Below the pieces are notes generated by a model. That model searched no databases. It saw only the letters and a list, made by a program, of their open reading frames with translations, and was not told the DNA's origin. A DNA stretch of 64,000 bases from Pseudomonas sp. BGI-2. GTDB taxonomy: Bacteria; Pseudomonadota; Gammaproteobacteria; Pseudomonadales; Pseudomonadaceae. A program made the position numbers and the translations under genes. The stretch covers positions 19,945 to 83,944 of the forward strand of contig NZ_SISB01000031.1 of assembly GCF_004310295.1 (NCBI RefSeq). Reading direction: 5' to 3'. This document shows, piece after piece, positions 8,389 to 16,519 of this stretch (position 1 is its first letter; each line of letters opens with the position of its first letter).

Positions 8389-9063
8389 ATGATCGTGCGG
8401 GTATTTTCTCGAATTCGAACGGCGGCGCTGATTGTCGGCTGCGTTGCAGGATTGGCAGGCTGCGCGGGGAGTGTGGCGCCGGAGATCAAGCGTCTGCCGG
8501 AACGTGTCGAACTCAGCGGCACGTTCTACCGGGGCCAGGACTATCAAAGCGGGCCTCAGGTGCTGGCCAGCATGCTGTCGCAGCAGGGCGTCGTGATTAC
8601 GCCCGGGTTACTCGAAAAACCCCTGCATGTGCCGGGCGCCGAAGCACAGTTGCAGCAGAACATGCAGAACCTTGCTCGTGAGTACGGGATGGTGGTTTAT
8701 CCCCTCGACAGCAATCTGCCTGCGCTGTTGACCCAGGTCGCGGCCGGCTATCCGGTGATGGTGCGCTTCACTGAAGGCTCGGCGCTGTGGGCTGAACCGC
8801 GTTACGCCATTCTCGCCGGCTACAATCGCCAGAAGCAGACGGTGTTGCTGCGTGCTGGCATGAATCGCCGCAATTTGATGAGCTTCAGTTCTTTTGAGTC
8901 ATCTTTCAAGGACGCCGGCGGCTGGGCCATATTGATTCAAAAGCCCAATCAGATCCCGGCCAACGTCGATCAGCAGCGCTGGCTGAAGGCAGCGAGCGAT
9001 CTTGGTCGGGCCGGTCAGGAACAGGCCGCTGCACGTGCGAAGAAGGCGCTGACCGCGCAGTAG
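8389..9063 (+). CDS. C39 peptidase-like lipoprotein lacking Cys and His
   Basis: The protein (224 residues) starts with a lipoprotein signal peptide (lipobox LAGC, Cys25) and then follows the pattern of C39-like peptidases. The usual active-site block YxCGPxxLAxxL reads YQSGPQVLASML (Ser54 instead of Cys), and the usual HYAVVxGYD block reads RYAILAGYN (Arg138 instead of His). The fold therefore seems kept while the peptidase chemistry is lost. A C-terminal helical tail follows. The start at 8389 gives a normal signal peptide; an upstream in-frame start at 8326 would spoil it. It might bind peptides at the envelope. Confidence 0.72.
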   Translation: MIVRVFSRIRTAALIVGCVAGLAGCAGSVAPEIKRLPERVELSGTFYRGQDYQSGPQVLASMLSQQGVVITPGLLEKPLHVPGAEAQLQQNMQNLAREYGMVVYPLDSNLPALLTQVAAGYPVMVRFTEGSALWAEPRYAILAGYNRQKQTVLLRAGMNRRNLMSFSSFESSFKDAGGWAILIQKPNQIPANVDQQRWLKAASDLGRAGQEQAAARAKKALTAQ

Positions 9064-9154
9064 GCCGTTCGTCACGTGCCCGGCACCGCCGAGCATGTCT
9101 GGCCTCTAAAGGACAAGGCCCGGTTTCTCCGGGCCAGATCCCAGGAGGCGCCCC

Positions 9155-9361
9155 ATGGCACATTCCAATACCCCCGACGGCCCGCATTCGTCTGAGCATT
9201 CTTCGGGCGACGAGTTGGGTTTCGACCCCGATTCGCCGGACCTCGCCGACCCTCAGGTCGATCCCATCGGGCCCGCCAAGGCGCCCAGGGATGTGAAGCC
9301 GGGCGACAATCCCAGGTCGCCGGCGAAGCCTTACGACCCACTCGCTGATCTGAAACCCTAA
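9155..9361 (+). CDS. Small disordered Asp/Pro-rich protein (possibly DUF6021)
   Basis: A 68-residue polar protein rich in Asp, Pro, Ser and His, with repeated DP/DL steps (FDPDSPDLADPQVDPIGP) and no hydrophobic core. It is expected to be disordered. The AGGAGG site at 9144-9149 supports the start. It resembles a short Pseudomonas family I recall as DUF6021, but this was not checked. The next gene encodes a similar small protein. Confidence 0.65.
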   Translation: MAHSNTPDGPHSSEHSSGDELGFDPDSPDLADPQVDPIGPAKAPRDVKPGDNPRSPAKPYDPLADLKP

Positions 9362-9378
9362 CCCCTGGTGAGGTGCGT

Positions 9379-9594
9379 ATGTCTACTGATTCGAGTTTCA
9401 ACGACAAACGTCCGGACAGTGTTCCCACAACGCCCGAAAAGGGAGTTGATCCGGTGATGGATCCGAACGATCCGTTAAGGGATCCTTTGGCGCGTCCGAT
9501 GGTGGTCCCGACGGAGCATCCCCATGGCATGAAAGATCCAAGCGTCGGGGATGGCATTCCGGATGACGATCAGATGCCTTTACCCAACGATTAA
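9379..9594 (+). CDS. Small disordered Asp/Pro-rich protein
   Basis: A 71-residue protein with the same bias as its upstream neighbour: DP repeats (DPVMDPNDPLRDPLARP) and no predicted fold. The ATG at 9379 has a GAGG ribosome site; a GTG two codons upstream is an alternative. It begins 17 bases after the previous gene and is followed by a terminator, so the two form a small operon. Function unknown. Confidence 0.62.
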   Translation: MSTDSSFNDKRPDSVPTTPEKGVDPVMDPNDPLRDPLARPMVVPTEHPHGMKDPSVGDGIPDDDQMPLPND

Positions 9595-9603
9595 CGCCAG
9601 ACG

Positions 9604-9636
9604 AAAAAAAGCCCCGAATGATCGGGGCTTTGTTTT
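9604..9636 (+). terminator. Terminator of the small-protein pair
   Basis: Stem AAAGCCCCGA / TCGGGGCTTT with a T-rich tail; the A tract on the other side also makes it usable for the convergent pbpG gene. Confidence 0.88.
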
Positions 9637-9652
9637 GTTTGCTGTCGCTGAC

Positions 9653-10591
9653 TTATTTCGAAGCTTCAACCACGCCGCTCTGACGATGCTTGAGGTTCTT
9701 GTCCGATTTGTACTGCAAGGCTACCGATGGCACGTCTGCGCCTTTGCCGGTTTCCACCCAACTGCGGATGCGGGCGGCATCGGCAAAATGCGTGTACTTG
9801 CCAAAGGCGTCGAGGATCACCAGCGCCACCTGGCGATTGCCCATGCTGGTCACCAACACCAGGCAGTGACCGGCTTCATTGGTGAACCCGGTCTTGGTGA
9901 GCTTGATGTCCCAGTTTGGCTTGCGGACCAAATGGTCGGTGTTACGGAAACCCAAGCTGTACTTGGGTTTGCGGAACGTGACGGTTTTTTCCTTGGTGGT
10001 GCTCAGCTCGGTCAATAACGGATATTTATGTGCGGCGATCAGCAATTTGCTCAGGTCGCGGGCAGTGGAGACGTTACGAGGGGAGAGTCCGGTCGGTTCG
10101 ACGAAGTGGGTGCTGGTCATGCCCAGCGCCTTGGCCTTGGCGTTCATCGCGGCAATGAATGCGACATAGCCGCCCGGATAGTGATGGGCCAGGCTCGCGG
10201 CTGCACGATTTTCCGAAGACATCAGGGCGATCAGCAGCATTTCCCTGCGCGACAATTCGCTTTTGAGTTTGACCCGGGAAAACACGCCTTTCATTTCTGG
10301 TGTGTCGCTGATGTTGATGTTGATGTATTCGTCCATGTTCTGCCTGGCCTCAACCACGACCAGGCCGGTCATCAATTTGCTGACAGAGGCGATAGGGACA
10401 ACCACGTCGGGATTGCTTGCATAGATGACTTTGTTGGTCTGCATATCCAGCAGCAAAGAACTGCCGGAAGCGAGCTTGAGTTGTTTCGTATCTCGGGGGG
10501 GCGCGGTGGTCTCCGCGGCATTAACGGTTGGCGTGATGAACGTCCCTGTAAATGCAAACAATAGGCTCAGGATGGAAAGACGGATTTTCAC
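9653..10591 (-). CDS. pbpG: D-alanyl-D-alanine endopeptidase (PBP7)
   Basis: This 312-residue periplasmic low-molecular-weight penicillin-binding protein (S11 family) cleaves D-Ala-meso-DAP cross-links in peptidoglycan. A signal peptide occupies about residues 1-25 (cut after VNAA). All three active-site motifs are present: SxxK as SVSK (69-72), SxN as SEN (126-128) and KTG in LTKTGFTNEAG. Length and order match PbpG rather than DacA/DacC, which carry a C-terminal membrane anchor. It is convergent with the small-protein operon. Confidence 0.92.
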   Translation of the reverse strand: MKIRLSILSLLFAFTGTFITPTVNAAETTAPPRDTKQLKLASGSSLLLDMQTNKVIYASNPDVVVPIASVSKLMTGLVVVEARQNMDEYININISDTPEMKGVFSRVKLKSELSRREMLLIALMSSENRAAASLAHHYPGGYVAFIAAMNAKAKALGMTSTHFVEPTGLSPRNVSTARDLSKLLIAAHKYPLLTELSTTKEKTVTFRKPKYSLGFRNTDHLVRKPNWDIKLTKTGFTNEAGHCLVLVTSMGNRQVALVILDAFGKYTHFADAARIRSWVETGKGADVPSVALQYKSDKNLKHRQSGVVEASK

Positions 10592-10770
10592 GCTGGCAGA
10601 CTCATAAGGTGTTGATAAGCCGTTATGTAACGGGCTATTTCGTAAAAGCGCGACATTCTGGAGTATGGCTGAATAACTGTCGATGGTTGGTCAAGGAGGA
10701 GGTGAAAGTCCTTGGAAATGTGAAAAAAAAGTCATTTTCCGGCGGATGGTCGATATTTCACTTCAGACAA

Positions 10771-10801
10771 AAAGAACCCCGCCATTGGCGGGGGTCTTTT
10801 G
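10771..10801 (-). terminator. Terminator of folD
   Basis: Read on the minus strand, the stem ACCCCCGCCA / TGGCGGGGT is followed by TCTTTTTG. It lies just past the folD stop codon. Confidence 0.85.
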
Positions 10802-10827
10802 TTCGTCGCTTATGTCGAAGCGGGCAC

Positions 10828-11682
10828 TCAGCTGTGCAGTGTTTCCGCCGCGTACAGCGTATTTTCCAGCAGGCAAGCACGCGTCATCGGGCCGACACCA
10901 CCCGGGACTGGAGTGATCCAGCCGGCGCGGGGCAGGGCGGTTTCGTAGATCACGTCACCGACCAGTTTGCCGTCTTCCTGGCGATTGATGCCGACGTCGA
11001 TCACGATCGCGCCTTCCTTGATCCACTCACCTTTGACCAGACCCGGCTTGCCGGCGGCTACGACGACCAGATCGGCACGGCCGACATGGCCGGCCAAATC
11101 CTTGGTGAAGCGGTGAGTGACGGTTACGGTGCAACCGGCGAGCAGCAATTCCATCGCCATCGGGCGACCAACAATGTTGGACGCTCCGACCACGACGGCG
11201 TCCATCCCGTAAAGATCGGCACCGGTGCTTTCCAGCAGGGTCATGATGCCTTTAGGGGTGCATGGGCGCAGCAGTGGAATGCGTTGGGCCAGGCGACCGA
11301 CGTTATAGGGATGGAAACCGTCGACGTCTTTGTCCGGACGAATACGTTCCAGCAATTTGGAGGCATCCAGGTGTTCAGGTAAAGGAAGCTGAAGCAGAAC
11401 GCCGTCAATTGCCGGGTCGTCGTTCAGGCGATCGATCAGATCGGTCAGTGCTTTTTGAGTGGTTTCGGAAGGCAGGTCGTAGGCTTGGGAAATGAACCCG
11501 ACCTCTTCACAGTCTTTACGCTTGTGCGAGACATAAACCTGAGAGGCAGGATCGCTGCCGACCAGGATCACCGCGAGGCCCGGTGTGCGCAGGCCTTGCT
11601 CGCGACGCTCGGTGACTCGTTTGGCGATCTGCTGGCGCAGGCTGGCGGCGATCGATTTGCCGTCGATTAGTTGTGCAGTCAT
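10828..11682 (-). CDS. folD: Bifunctional methylene-THF dehydrogenase/cyclohydrolase FolD
   Basis: The 284-residue cytoplasmic enzyme interconverts 5,10-methylene-, methenyl- and 10-formyl-tetrahydrofolate with NADP+. The substrate signature SHKRKDCEEVG contains the catalytic lysine, QLPLPEHLD follows, and VVGASNIVGRPMA binds the cofactor. PVPGGVGPMTRACLLENT closes the protein as in other FolDs. The gene is next to the tRNA-Arg/His/Leu/His cluster, the arrangement seen in P. aeruginosa. Confidence 0.96.
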   Translation of the reverse strand: MTAQLIDGKSIAASLRQQIAKRVTERREQGLRTPGLAVILVGSDPASQVYVSHKRKDCEEVGFISQAYDLPSETTQKALTDLIDRLNDDPAIDGVLLQLPLPEHLDASKLLERIRPDKDVDGFHPYNVGRLAQRIPLLRPCTPKGIMTLLESTGADLYGMDAVVVGASNIVGRPMAMELLLAGCTVTVTHRFTKDLAGHVGRADLVVVAAGKPGLVKGEWIKEGAIVIDVGINRQEDGKLVGDVIYETALPRAGWITPVPGGVGPMTRACLLENTLYAAETLHS

Positions 11683-11813
11683 TGCGCGTGATTAACCATC
11701 GAGAGGGGAAAAAAAGAGAACGCATTCTCGCATGTCATGAGGTGAGGGCAAAGGCGCTTGGTCTGCAAATTCCTCTAAGCCCTTTAATTAAATGAATTTT
11801 TTATAAAAAGGAT

Positions 11814-11840
11814 TTGACGGCCTTCGGGGCGCTCTATACT
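11814..11840 (+). promoter_or_regulatory. Sigma-70 promoter of the tRNA cluster
   Basis: TTGACG at 11814-11819 and TATACT at 11835-11840 form -35 and -10 boxes with a spacer of about 15-16 bases, followed by a GC-rich stretch. The transcript would carry a leader of roughly 110 bases before tRNA-Arg. Confidence 0.7.
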
Positions 11841-11957
11841 ATTCGTCGCACTTGTCGGGCACAGCCTAGCACTGGATGAGAAGGTCAAGCGGAATTACGG
11901 TTCTGTGAGGCTGGAAAGCTCTTAGTTTGTAGTCCTCCAAGAGTACAGATTAATAAG

Positions 11958-12034
11958 GCGCCCGTAGCTCAGCTGGATAGAGCATCCGCCTTCTAAGCGG
12001 ATGGTCGCAGGTTCGAGTCCTGCCGGGTGCGCCA
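11958..12034 (+). tRNA. tRNA-Arg (anticodon TCT)
   Basis: A 77-base cloverleaf with encoded CCA. The acceptor stem GCGCCCG pairs with CGGGTGC, the anticodon loop is CTTCTAA (anticodon TCT, reads AGA/AGG) and the T loop is TTCGAGT. It is the first gene of the cluster. Confidence 0.97.
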
Positions 12035-12066
12035 TTAGGCAGCTTTGGCACAAGTAGCGCAATATG

Positions 12067-12142
12067 GTGGGCGTAGCTCAGTTGGTAGAGCACGGGATTG
12101 TGACTCCCGTTGTCGAGGGTTCGATCCCCTTCGTCCACCCCA
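12067..12142 (+). tRNA. tRNA-His (anticodon GTG), copy 1
   Basis: A 76-base cloverleaf: acceptor GTGGGCG / CGTCCAC, anticodon loop TTGTGAC (GTG) and CCA encoded. The extra G needed at position -1 of tRNA-His is present in the DNA at 12066. Identical in sequence to copy 2. Confidence 0.97.
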
Positions 12143-12148
12143 TATTTC

Positions 12149-12181
12149 AAAAGGCGCCAGATTAACAGTCTGGCGCCTTTG
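12149..12181 (+). terminator. Hairpin between tRNA-His 1 and tRNA-Leu
   Basis: Perfect stem AAAGGCGCCAGA / TCTGGCGCCTTT around a small loop. It has only a short T tail and lies inside the tRNA cluster, so it may be a partial terminator or a processing site. Confidence 0.7.
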
Positions 12182-12198
12182 CTTTAACAGCTTCAAAC

Positions 12199-12283
12199 GC
12201 GGATGTGGTGGAATTGGTAGACACACTGGATTTAGGTTCCAGCGCCGCAAGGTGTAAGAGTTCGAGTCTCTTCATCCGCACCA
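12199..12283 (+). tRNA. tRNA-Leu (anticodon TAG)
   Basis: An 85-base tRNA with the long variable arm of class II tRNAs. Acceptor GCGGATG pairs with CATCCGC, the anticodon stem-loop is CTGGA-TTTAGGT-TCCAG (anticodon TAG, reads CUN) and CCA is encoded. Confidence 0.96.
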
Positions 12284-12360
12284 AATAAAGCTTCACACAA
12301 GCCGGCTGGCTTGGTTGGGGCGCAGCAAGGAAGTGTTTGGCTTCTTTGCAAGGCAATATG

Positions 12361-12436
12361 GTGGGCGTAGCTCAGTTGGTAGAGCACGGGATTGTGACTC
12401 CCGTTGTCGAGGGTTCGATCCCCTTCGTCCACCCCA
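12361..12436 (+). tRNA. tRNA-His (anticodon GTG), copy 2
   Basis: Same 76-base sequence as the copy at 12067-12142, with the templated G at 12360. The similarity extends into both flanks (AATATG before, CCATATTTC after, then the same hairpin), so a block including the terminator was duplicated. Confidence 0.97.
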
Positions 12437-12445
12437 TATTTCGAG

Positions 12446-12479
12446 AGGCGCCAGATTTAACAGTCTGGCGCCTTTTTTG
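12446..12479 (+). terminator. Terminator of the tRNA cluster
   Basis: Stem AGGCGCCAGA / TCTGGCGCCT followed by TTTTTTGTTTT. It has a better T tail than the copy at 12149-12181. Confidence 0.9.
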
Positions 12480-12838
12480 TTTTAGCGGTTCGAGTGTTAA
12501 GCGGCTGCATGTCCTGGGTCGCAGGGGCGGGGTGTTTCGTCGTATTTATGTTTCTCGATGATGCCGCGCCACCCGCCGACCTTGCTCGCAAGATCGGCTG
12601 TCAGGGAGATGATTGGCAGTTCTTCTATATATAGAAGGATTGGCGCAGAGCCCTGGCATGACTGGCTGTATTTGCTAACAGGGCGAGGCGCAACCGTTTG
12701 TCCCTCGCCTATAAATTGCCTGCTGCTTTTTTACCCGTTTTCAGTAGGGTGACTTCTTGAGTTTGACCCACTAGAATGCATGCCCTTGATTCTGGGGTCG
12801 GAAACGGCCGGCTAACGTCTGTGCAACGAGGAATATCC
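12480..12838. other. Intergenic region before tig
   Basis: No gene is supported here. It holds a perfect AT-rich 16-base palindrome CTTCTATATATAGAAG (12622-12637), an inverted repeat GGCGAGG / CCTCGCC (12682-12688 and 12703-12709) and a TAGAAT box at 12772-12777 that could be the -10 of tig, without a clear -35. Confidence 0.5.
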
Positions 12839-14149
12839 ATGCAAGTTTCTGTTGAAAATACTTCTGCTCTTGAGCGCCGCATGAGCATCATCGTGCCGGC
12901 TGAGCGCATCGAGACTCAGGTCAACAAGCGTCTGCAGCAGACTGCCCAAAAGGCCAAGATTGCTGGCTTTCGTCCAGGCAAAGTGCCAATGAGCGAAATC
13001 AAGCGCCGTTTCGGTGCTGATGCGCGTCAGGAAGCCGTAGGCGATGTGATCCAGTCTTCCTTCTACGAAGCTGTTGTCGAGCAGAAGCTGAACCCGGCTG
13101 GCGCTCCTTCGATCGAACCTAAATCGATGGAAGCCGGCAAAGATCTGGAATACGTCGCTATCTTCGAAGTGTTCCCTGAGTTCACCGTTGCTGGCTTCGA
13201 CGGTATCACCGTAGAGCGCCTGAGCGCTGACGTGGCTGATGCCGATCTGGACAAAATGCTGGACGTCCTGCGCAAGCAGAACACCCGTTTCGAAGTGGCC
13301 GATCGCGCTGCCCAGAACAACGACCAACTGAACATCGATTTCGTCGGCAAGGTTGACGGTGAAGTGTTCGCTGGCGGTTCCGCCAAAGGTACTCAGCTGG
13401 TTCTGGGTTCCGGCCGCATGATCCCTGGTTTCGAAGACGGTCTGGTTGGTGCTAAAGCCGGCGAAGAGCGCGTTCTGAGCCTGACCTTCCCAGAGGACTA
13501 TCAGAACCTCGACCTGGCCGGCAAGACCGCTGAGTTCACCGTTACCGTGAACACTGTTTCCGAGCCAAAACTGCCAGAGCTGAACGAAGAATTCTTCGCT
13601 CAATTCGGCATCAAGGAAACTGGCCTGGAAGGCTTCCGCACCGAAGTTCGCAAGAACATGGAGCGCGAGCTGCGTCAGGCGATCAAATCCAAGGTCAAGA
13701 ATCAGGTAATGGACGGTCTGCTGGCCACCAACCCGATCGAAGTGCCTAAGGCTCTGCTGTCCAACGAAGTTGACCGTCTGCGCGTGCAGGCTGTTCAGCA
13801 ATTCGGCGGCAACATCAAGCCTGACCAACTGCCGGTCGAGCTGTTCGAAGAACAAGCCAAGCGCCGCGTTGTGCTGGGTCTGATCGTGGCTGAAGTGGTC
13901 AAGCAATTCGACCTCAAGCCTGACGACGCCCGCGTTCGCGAAATGATTCAGGAAATGGCTTCGGCCTACCAAGAGCCTGAACAGGTTGTGTCCTGGTACT
14001 ACAAGAACGACCAGCAACTGAACGAAGTCCGTTCGGTTGTGCTGGAAGAACAAGTTGTGGATACTGTTCTGCAGAAAGCTAGCGTGACCGATAAATCGGT
14101 CTCTTACGAAGAAGCAGTCAAGCCGGTAGAAGCTCCACAAGCCGACTGA
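12839..14149 (+). CDS. tig: Trigger factor
   Basis: The 436-residue ribosome-associated chaperone and peptidyl-prolyl isomerase binds nascent chains at the exit tunnel. The ribosome-binding signature GFRPGKVP is at residues 43-50, the FKBP-type domain at about 150-245 and the helical C-terminal arms after that. The start at 12839 is set by AGGA eight bases before the ATG and by the family's MQVSVE N-terminus; the open frame continues upstream without a ribosome site. It heads the tig-clpP-clpX-lon protein quality-control block. Confidence 0.97.
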   Translation: MQVSVENTSALERRMSIIVPAERIETQVNKRLQQTAQKAKIAGFRPGKVPMSEIKRRFGADARQEAVGDVIQSSFYEAVVEQKLNPAGAPSIEPKSMEAGKDLEYVAIFEVFPEFTVAGFDGITVERLSADVADADLDKMLDVLRKQNTRFEVADRAAQNNDQLNIDFVGKVDGEVFAGGSAKGTQLVLGSGRMIPGFEDGLVGAKAGEERVLSLTFPEDYQNLDLAGKTAEFTVTVNTVSEPKLPELNEEFFAQFGIKETGLEGFRTEVRKNMERELRQAIKSKVKNQVMDGLLATNPIEVPKALLSNEVDRLRVQAVQQFGGNIKPDQLPVELFEEQAKRRVVLGLIVAEVVKQFDLKPDDARVREMIQEMASAYQEPEQVVSWYYKNDQQLNEVRSVVLEEQVVDTVLQKASVTDKSVSYEEAVKPVEAPQAD

Positions 14150-14175
14150 TCGTTTTTGCGGTAAGAAGCACACAC

Positions 14176-14203
14176 CATAAGCCAGCCTTCGTGCTGGCTT
14201 ATG
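14176..14203 (+). terminator. Stem-loop between tig and clpP
   Basis: Perfect stem CATAAGCCAGC / GCTGGCTTATG with loop CTTCGT but no T tract. It may attenuate read-through or protect the tig mRNA end. Confidence 0.6.
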
Positions 14204-14242
14204 CGTATTCAAGACATAACTATTTGGGAGTGACTGCAGAGC

Positions 14243-14878
14243 ATGTTCCGTAATTCGTATATTCAGCAGAACTCTGATATCCAGGCCGCAGGCGGCCTGG
14301 TCCCGATGGTTGTCGAGCAGTCCGCTCGTGGCGAGCGCGCCTACGACATTTACTCGCGTCTTCTCAAGGAGCGAGTGATCTTTCTGGTTGGCCCGGTAGA
14401 GGACTACATGGCTAACCTGATTTGTGCGCAATTGCTGTTCCTTGAAGCGGAAAACCCGGACAAGGACATCCATCTCTATATCAACTCCCCGGGCGGTTCG
14501 GTGACAGCGGGCATGTCGATCTACGACACCATGCAGTTCATCAAACCCAACGTATCGACCACCTGTATCGGTCAGGCGTGCAGCATGGGCGCGTTTCTAC
14601 TGACGGCCGGTGCTCCGGGCAAGCGCTTCTGCCTGCCGAACTCACGCGTGATGATTCACCAGCCACTGGGCGGCTTCCAGGGGCAGGCGTCGGATATCGA
14701 AATCCATGCCAAGGAAATCCTCTTCATTCGTGAGCGTCTCAACACGCTGATGGCCAAGCACAGCGGGCACACTCTTGAAGAGATCGAGCGTGATACCAAC
14801 CGCGATAACTTCATGAGTGCAGAAGCCGCGCGTGAGTACGGGTTGATCGATGAAGTGATCAGCCAGCGCCCCGCTTAA
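14243..14878 (+). CDS. clpP: ATP-dependent Clp protease proteolytic subunit
   Basis: The 211-residue serine peptidase forms the tetradecameric chamber that degrades proteins fed by ClpX or ClpA. The catalytic triad is visible: Ser114 in QACSMGAF, His139 in VMIHQP and Asp188 in the RDTNRDN stretch. The N-terminal residues before the PMVVEQ block are a propeptide as in E. coli ClpP. clpX follows after 112 bases with a stem-loop in between. Confidence 0.97.
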   Translation: MFRNSYIQQNSDIQAAGGLVPMVVEQSARGERAYDIYSRLLKERVIFLVGPVEDYMANLICAQLLFLEAENPDKDIHLYINSPGGSVTAGMSIYDTMQFIKPNVSTTCIGQACSMGAFLLTAGAPGKRFCLPNSRVMIHQPLGGFQGQASDIEIHAKEILFIRERLNTLMAKHSGHTLEEIERDTNRDNFMSAEAAREYGLIDEVISQRPA

Positions 14879-14921
14879 AATAAGCAGCTCAAAATAGGGT
14901 TGGTCGGCTGGTCCGATCACC

Positions 14922-14943
14922 TGCGGGCTTGAAAAAGCCCGCA
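14922..14943 (+). terminator. Stem-loop between clpP and clpX
   Basis: Stem TGCGGGCTT / AAGCCCGCA around GAAA, without a T tract. Likely adjusts clpP/clpX transcript ratio rather than stopping transcription fully; inference only. Confidence 0.55.
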
Positions 14944-14990
14944 ATAGCCTTCATCTTGTGTTGCAAGCCTATCGGATTTGGATCGAACGA

Positions 14991-16274
14991 ATGACTGACA
15001 CCCGCAACGGCGAGGACAACGGCAAGCTGCTCTATTGCTCCTTCTGTGGCAAAAGCCAGCATGAAGTGCGCAAATTGATTGCCGGCCCCTCGGTCTTTAT
15101 CTGCGACGAGTGCGTTGACCTGTGCAATGACATCATCCGTGAGGAGGTGCAGGAAGCTCAGGCCGAAAGCAGCGCGCATAAATTGCCTTCGCCTAAAGAA
15201 ATCAGCGGCATCCTTGATCAGTACGTGATTGGTCAGGAGCGTGCGAAAAAGGTTCTGGCCGTAGCGGTGTACAACCACTACAAGCGTCTGAACCAGCGTG
15301 ACAAAAAGAATGACGACGTCGAACTCGGCAAAAGCAACATTTTGCTGATCGGCCCGACAGGCTCGGGTAAAACCCTGCTTGCCGAAACACTGGCTCGCTT
15401 GCTGAACGTTCCGTTCACCATTGCCGACGCAACCACCCTCACCGAGGCGGGTTACGTGGGTGAAGATGTCGAGAACATCATTCAGAAGCTGCTGCAGAAG
15501 TGCGATTACGATGTAGAAAAAGCCCAGATGGGCATTGTTTACATCGATGAGATCGACAAGATCTCGCGCAAGTCTGACAACCCGTCGATCACCCGAGACG
15601 TTTCCGGTGAGGGCGTGCAGCAGGCCCTGCTCAAGTTGATCGAAGGCACGGTCGCTTCCGTTCCACCTCAAGGTGGTCGCAAGCATCCGCAGCAGGAATT
15701 CCTTCAGGTCGACACCCGTAACATCCTGTTCATCTGCGGCGGTGCGTTCTCCGGTCTGGAAAAGGTTATTCAAAACCGTTCCACCAAGGGCGGCATTGGC
15801 TTCAACGCGGAAGTTCGCAGCAAGGAAGAAGGCAAGAAAGTCGGTGAATCCCTGCGTGAAGTCGAGCCTGACGATTTGGTCAAGTTCGGTCTGATCCCGG
15901 AATTCGTCGGTCGTCTACCGGTCCTTGCCACGCTGGACGAGCTTGATGAAGCTGCGTTGATGCAGATTCTCACCGAGCCGAAAAACGCTCTGACCAAGCA
16001 GTATGCCAAGCTGTTCGAGATGGAAGGCGTGGACCTGGAATTCCGGGCCGACGCGCTGAAATCGGTCGCCAAACGTGCCCTGGAACGCAAGACCGGTGCC
16101 CGTGGACTGCGTTCGATTCTCGAAGGTGTATTGCTCGACACTATGTATGAAATCCCCTCGCAGTCCGAGGTGAGTAAAGTAGTGATCGACGAAAGCGTTA
16201 TAGAAGGCAAGTCCAAGCCACTGTATATCTACGAAAACAGTGAGCCTGCTGCCAAGGCTGCGCCAGACGCTTAA
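14991..16274 (+). CDS. clpX: ATP-dependent Clp protease ATPase subunit ClpX
   Basis: The 427-residue AAA+ unfoldase recognises tagged substrates and threads them into ClpP. The N-terminal zinc-binding domain has Cys16, Cys19, Cys38 and Cys41 (CSFC, CDEC); Walker A is GPTGSGKT (121-128), Walker B VYIDEIDK, and the sensor region lies near residues 370-380. The start at 14991 gives the family N-terminus MTDTRNGEDNGK; the ribosome site before it is weak, which suits translational coupling with upstream clpP. Confidence 0.97.
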   Translation: MTDTRNGEDNGKLLYCSFCGKSQHEVRKLIAGPSVFICDECVDLCNDIIREEVQEAQAESSAHKLPSPKEISGILDQYVIGQERAKKVLAVAVYNHYKRLNQRDKKNDDVELGKSNILLIGPTGSGKTLLAETLARLLNVPFTIADATTLTEAGYVGEDVENIIQKLLQKCDYDVEKAQMGIVYIDEIDKISRKSDNPSITRDVSGEGVQQALLKLIEGTVASVPPQGGRKHPQQEFLQVDTRNILFICGGAFSGLEKVIQNRSTKGGIGFNAEVRSKEEGKKVGESLREVEPDDLVKFGLIPEFVGRLPVLATLDELDEAALMQILTEPKNALTKQYAKLFEMEGVDLEFRADALKSVAKRALERKTGARGLRSILEGVLLDTMYEIPSQSEVSKVVIDESVIEGKSKPLYIYENSEPAAKAAPDA

Positions 16275-16294
16275 GCGTCAGGCAGCTGGAACTA

Positions 16295-16322
16295 AGAAGG
16301 GGCCTTCGGGCCCCTTTTCTTT
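16295..16322 (+). terminator. Terminator of clpX
   Basis: Stem AAGGGGCC / GGCCCCTT closed by TTCG and followed by TTCTTTT. Confidence 0.92.
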
Positions 16323-16348
16323 TGTGGGAGCGAGGCTTGCCCGCGAAG
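16323..16348. repeat. Single REP element (family A)
   Basis: One copy of TGTGGGAGCGAGGCTTGCCC without an inverted partner, abutting the clpX terminator. Confidence 0.8.
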
Positions 16349-16432
16349 ACGGCCTTGCAGCCGACTATTTTCTGAAGCTGCCACAGGTTGCGGGCCGCAA
16401 TTGGACAATCTTTTAAGTGGTTCTTTTATCCG

Positions 16433-16459
16433 CTTGTTTTTTTCGAAACTAGCCCCCAT
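16433..16459 (+). promoter_or_regulatory. Candidate sigma-32 (heat shock) promoter of lon
   Basis: CTTGTT at 16433-16438 and CCCCAT at 16454-16459, 15 bases apart, followed by CT, resemble the heat-shock consensus CTTGAA-N13-15-CCCCATnT. The start codon of lon is about 60 bases downstream. lon is a sigma-32 gene in E. coli, so the position makes sense. Confidence 0.6.
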
Positions 16460-16519
16460 CTTGGTTTCAAGCTTACTTCCATCTGTTTACGGCCTTATGG
16501 CCGCCGTAGAGGCGAAATC

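Noticed and set aside
11958..12436. tRNA cluster as an integration site for a genomic island
   Set aside because: No integrase and no repeated tRNA 3' end flanking foreign genes; the order matches the conserved core.
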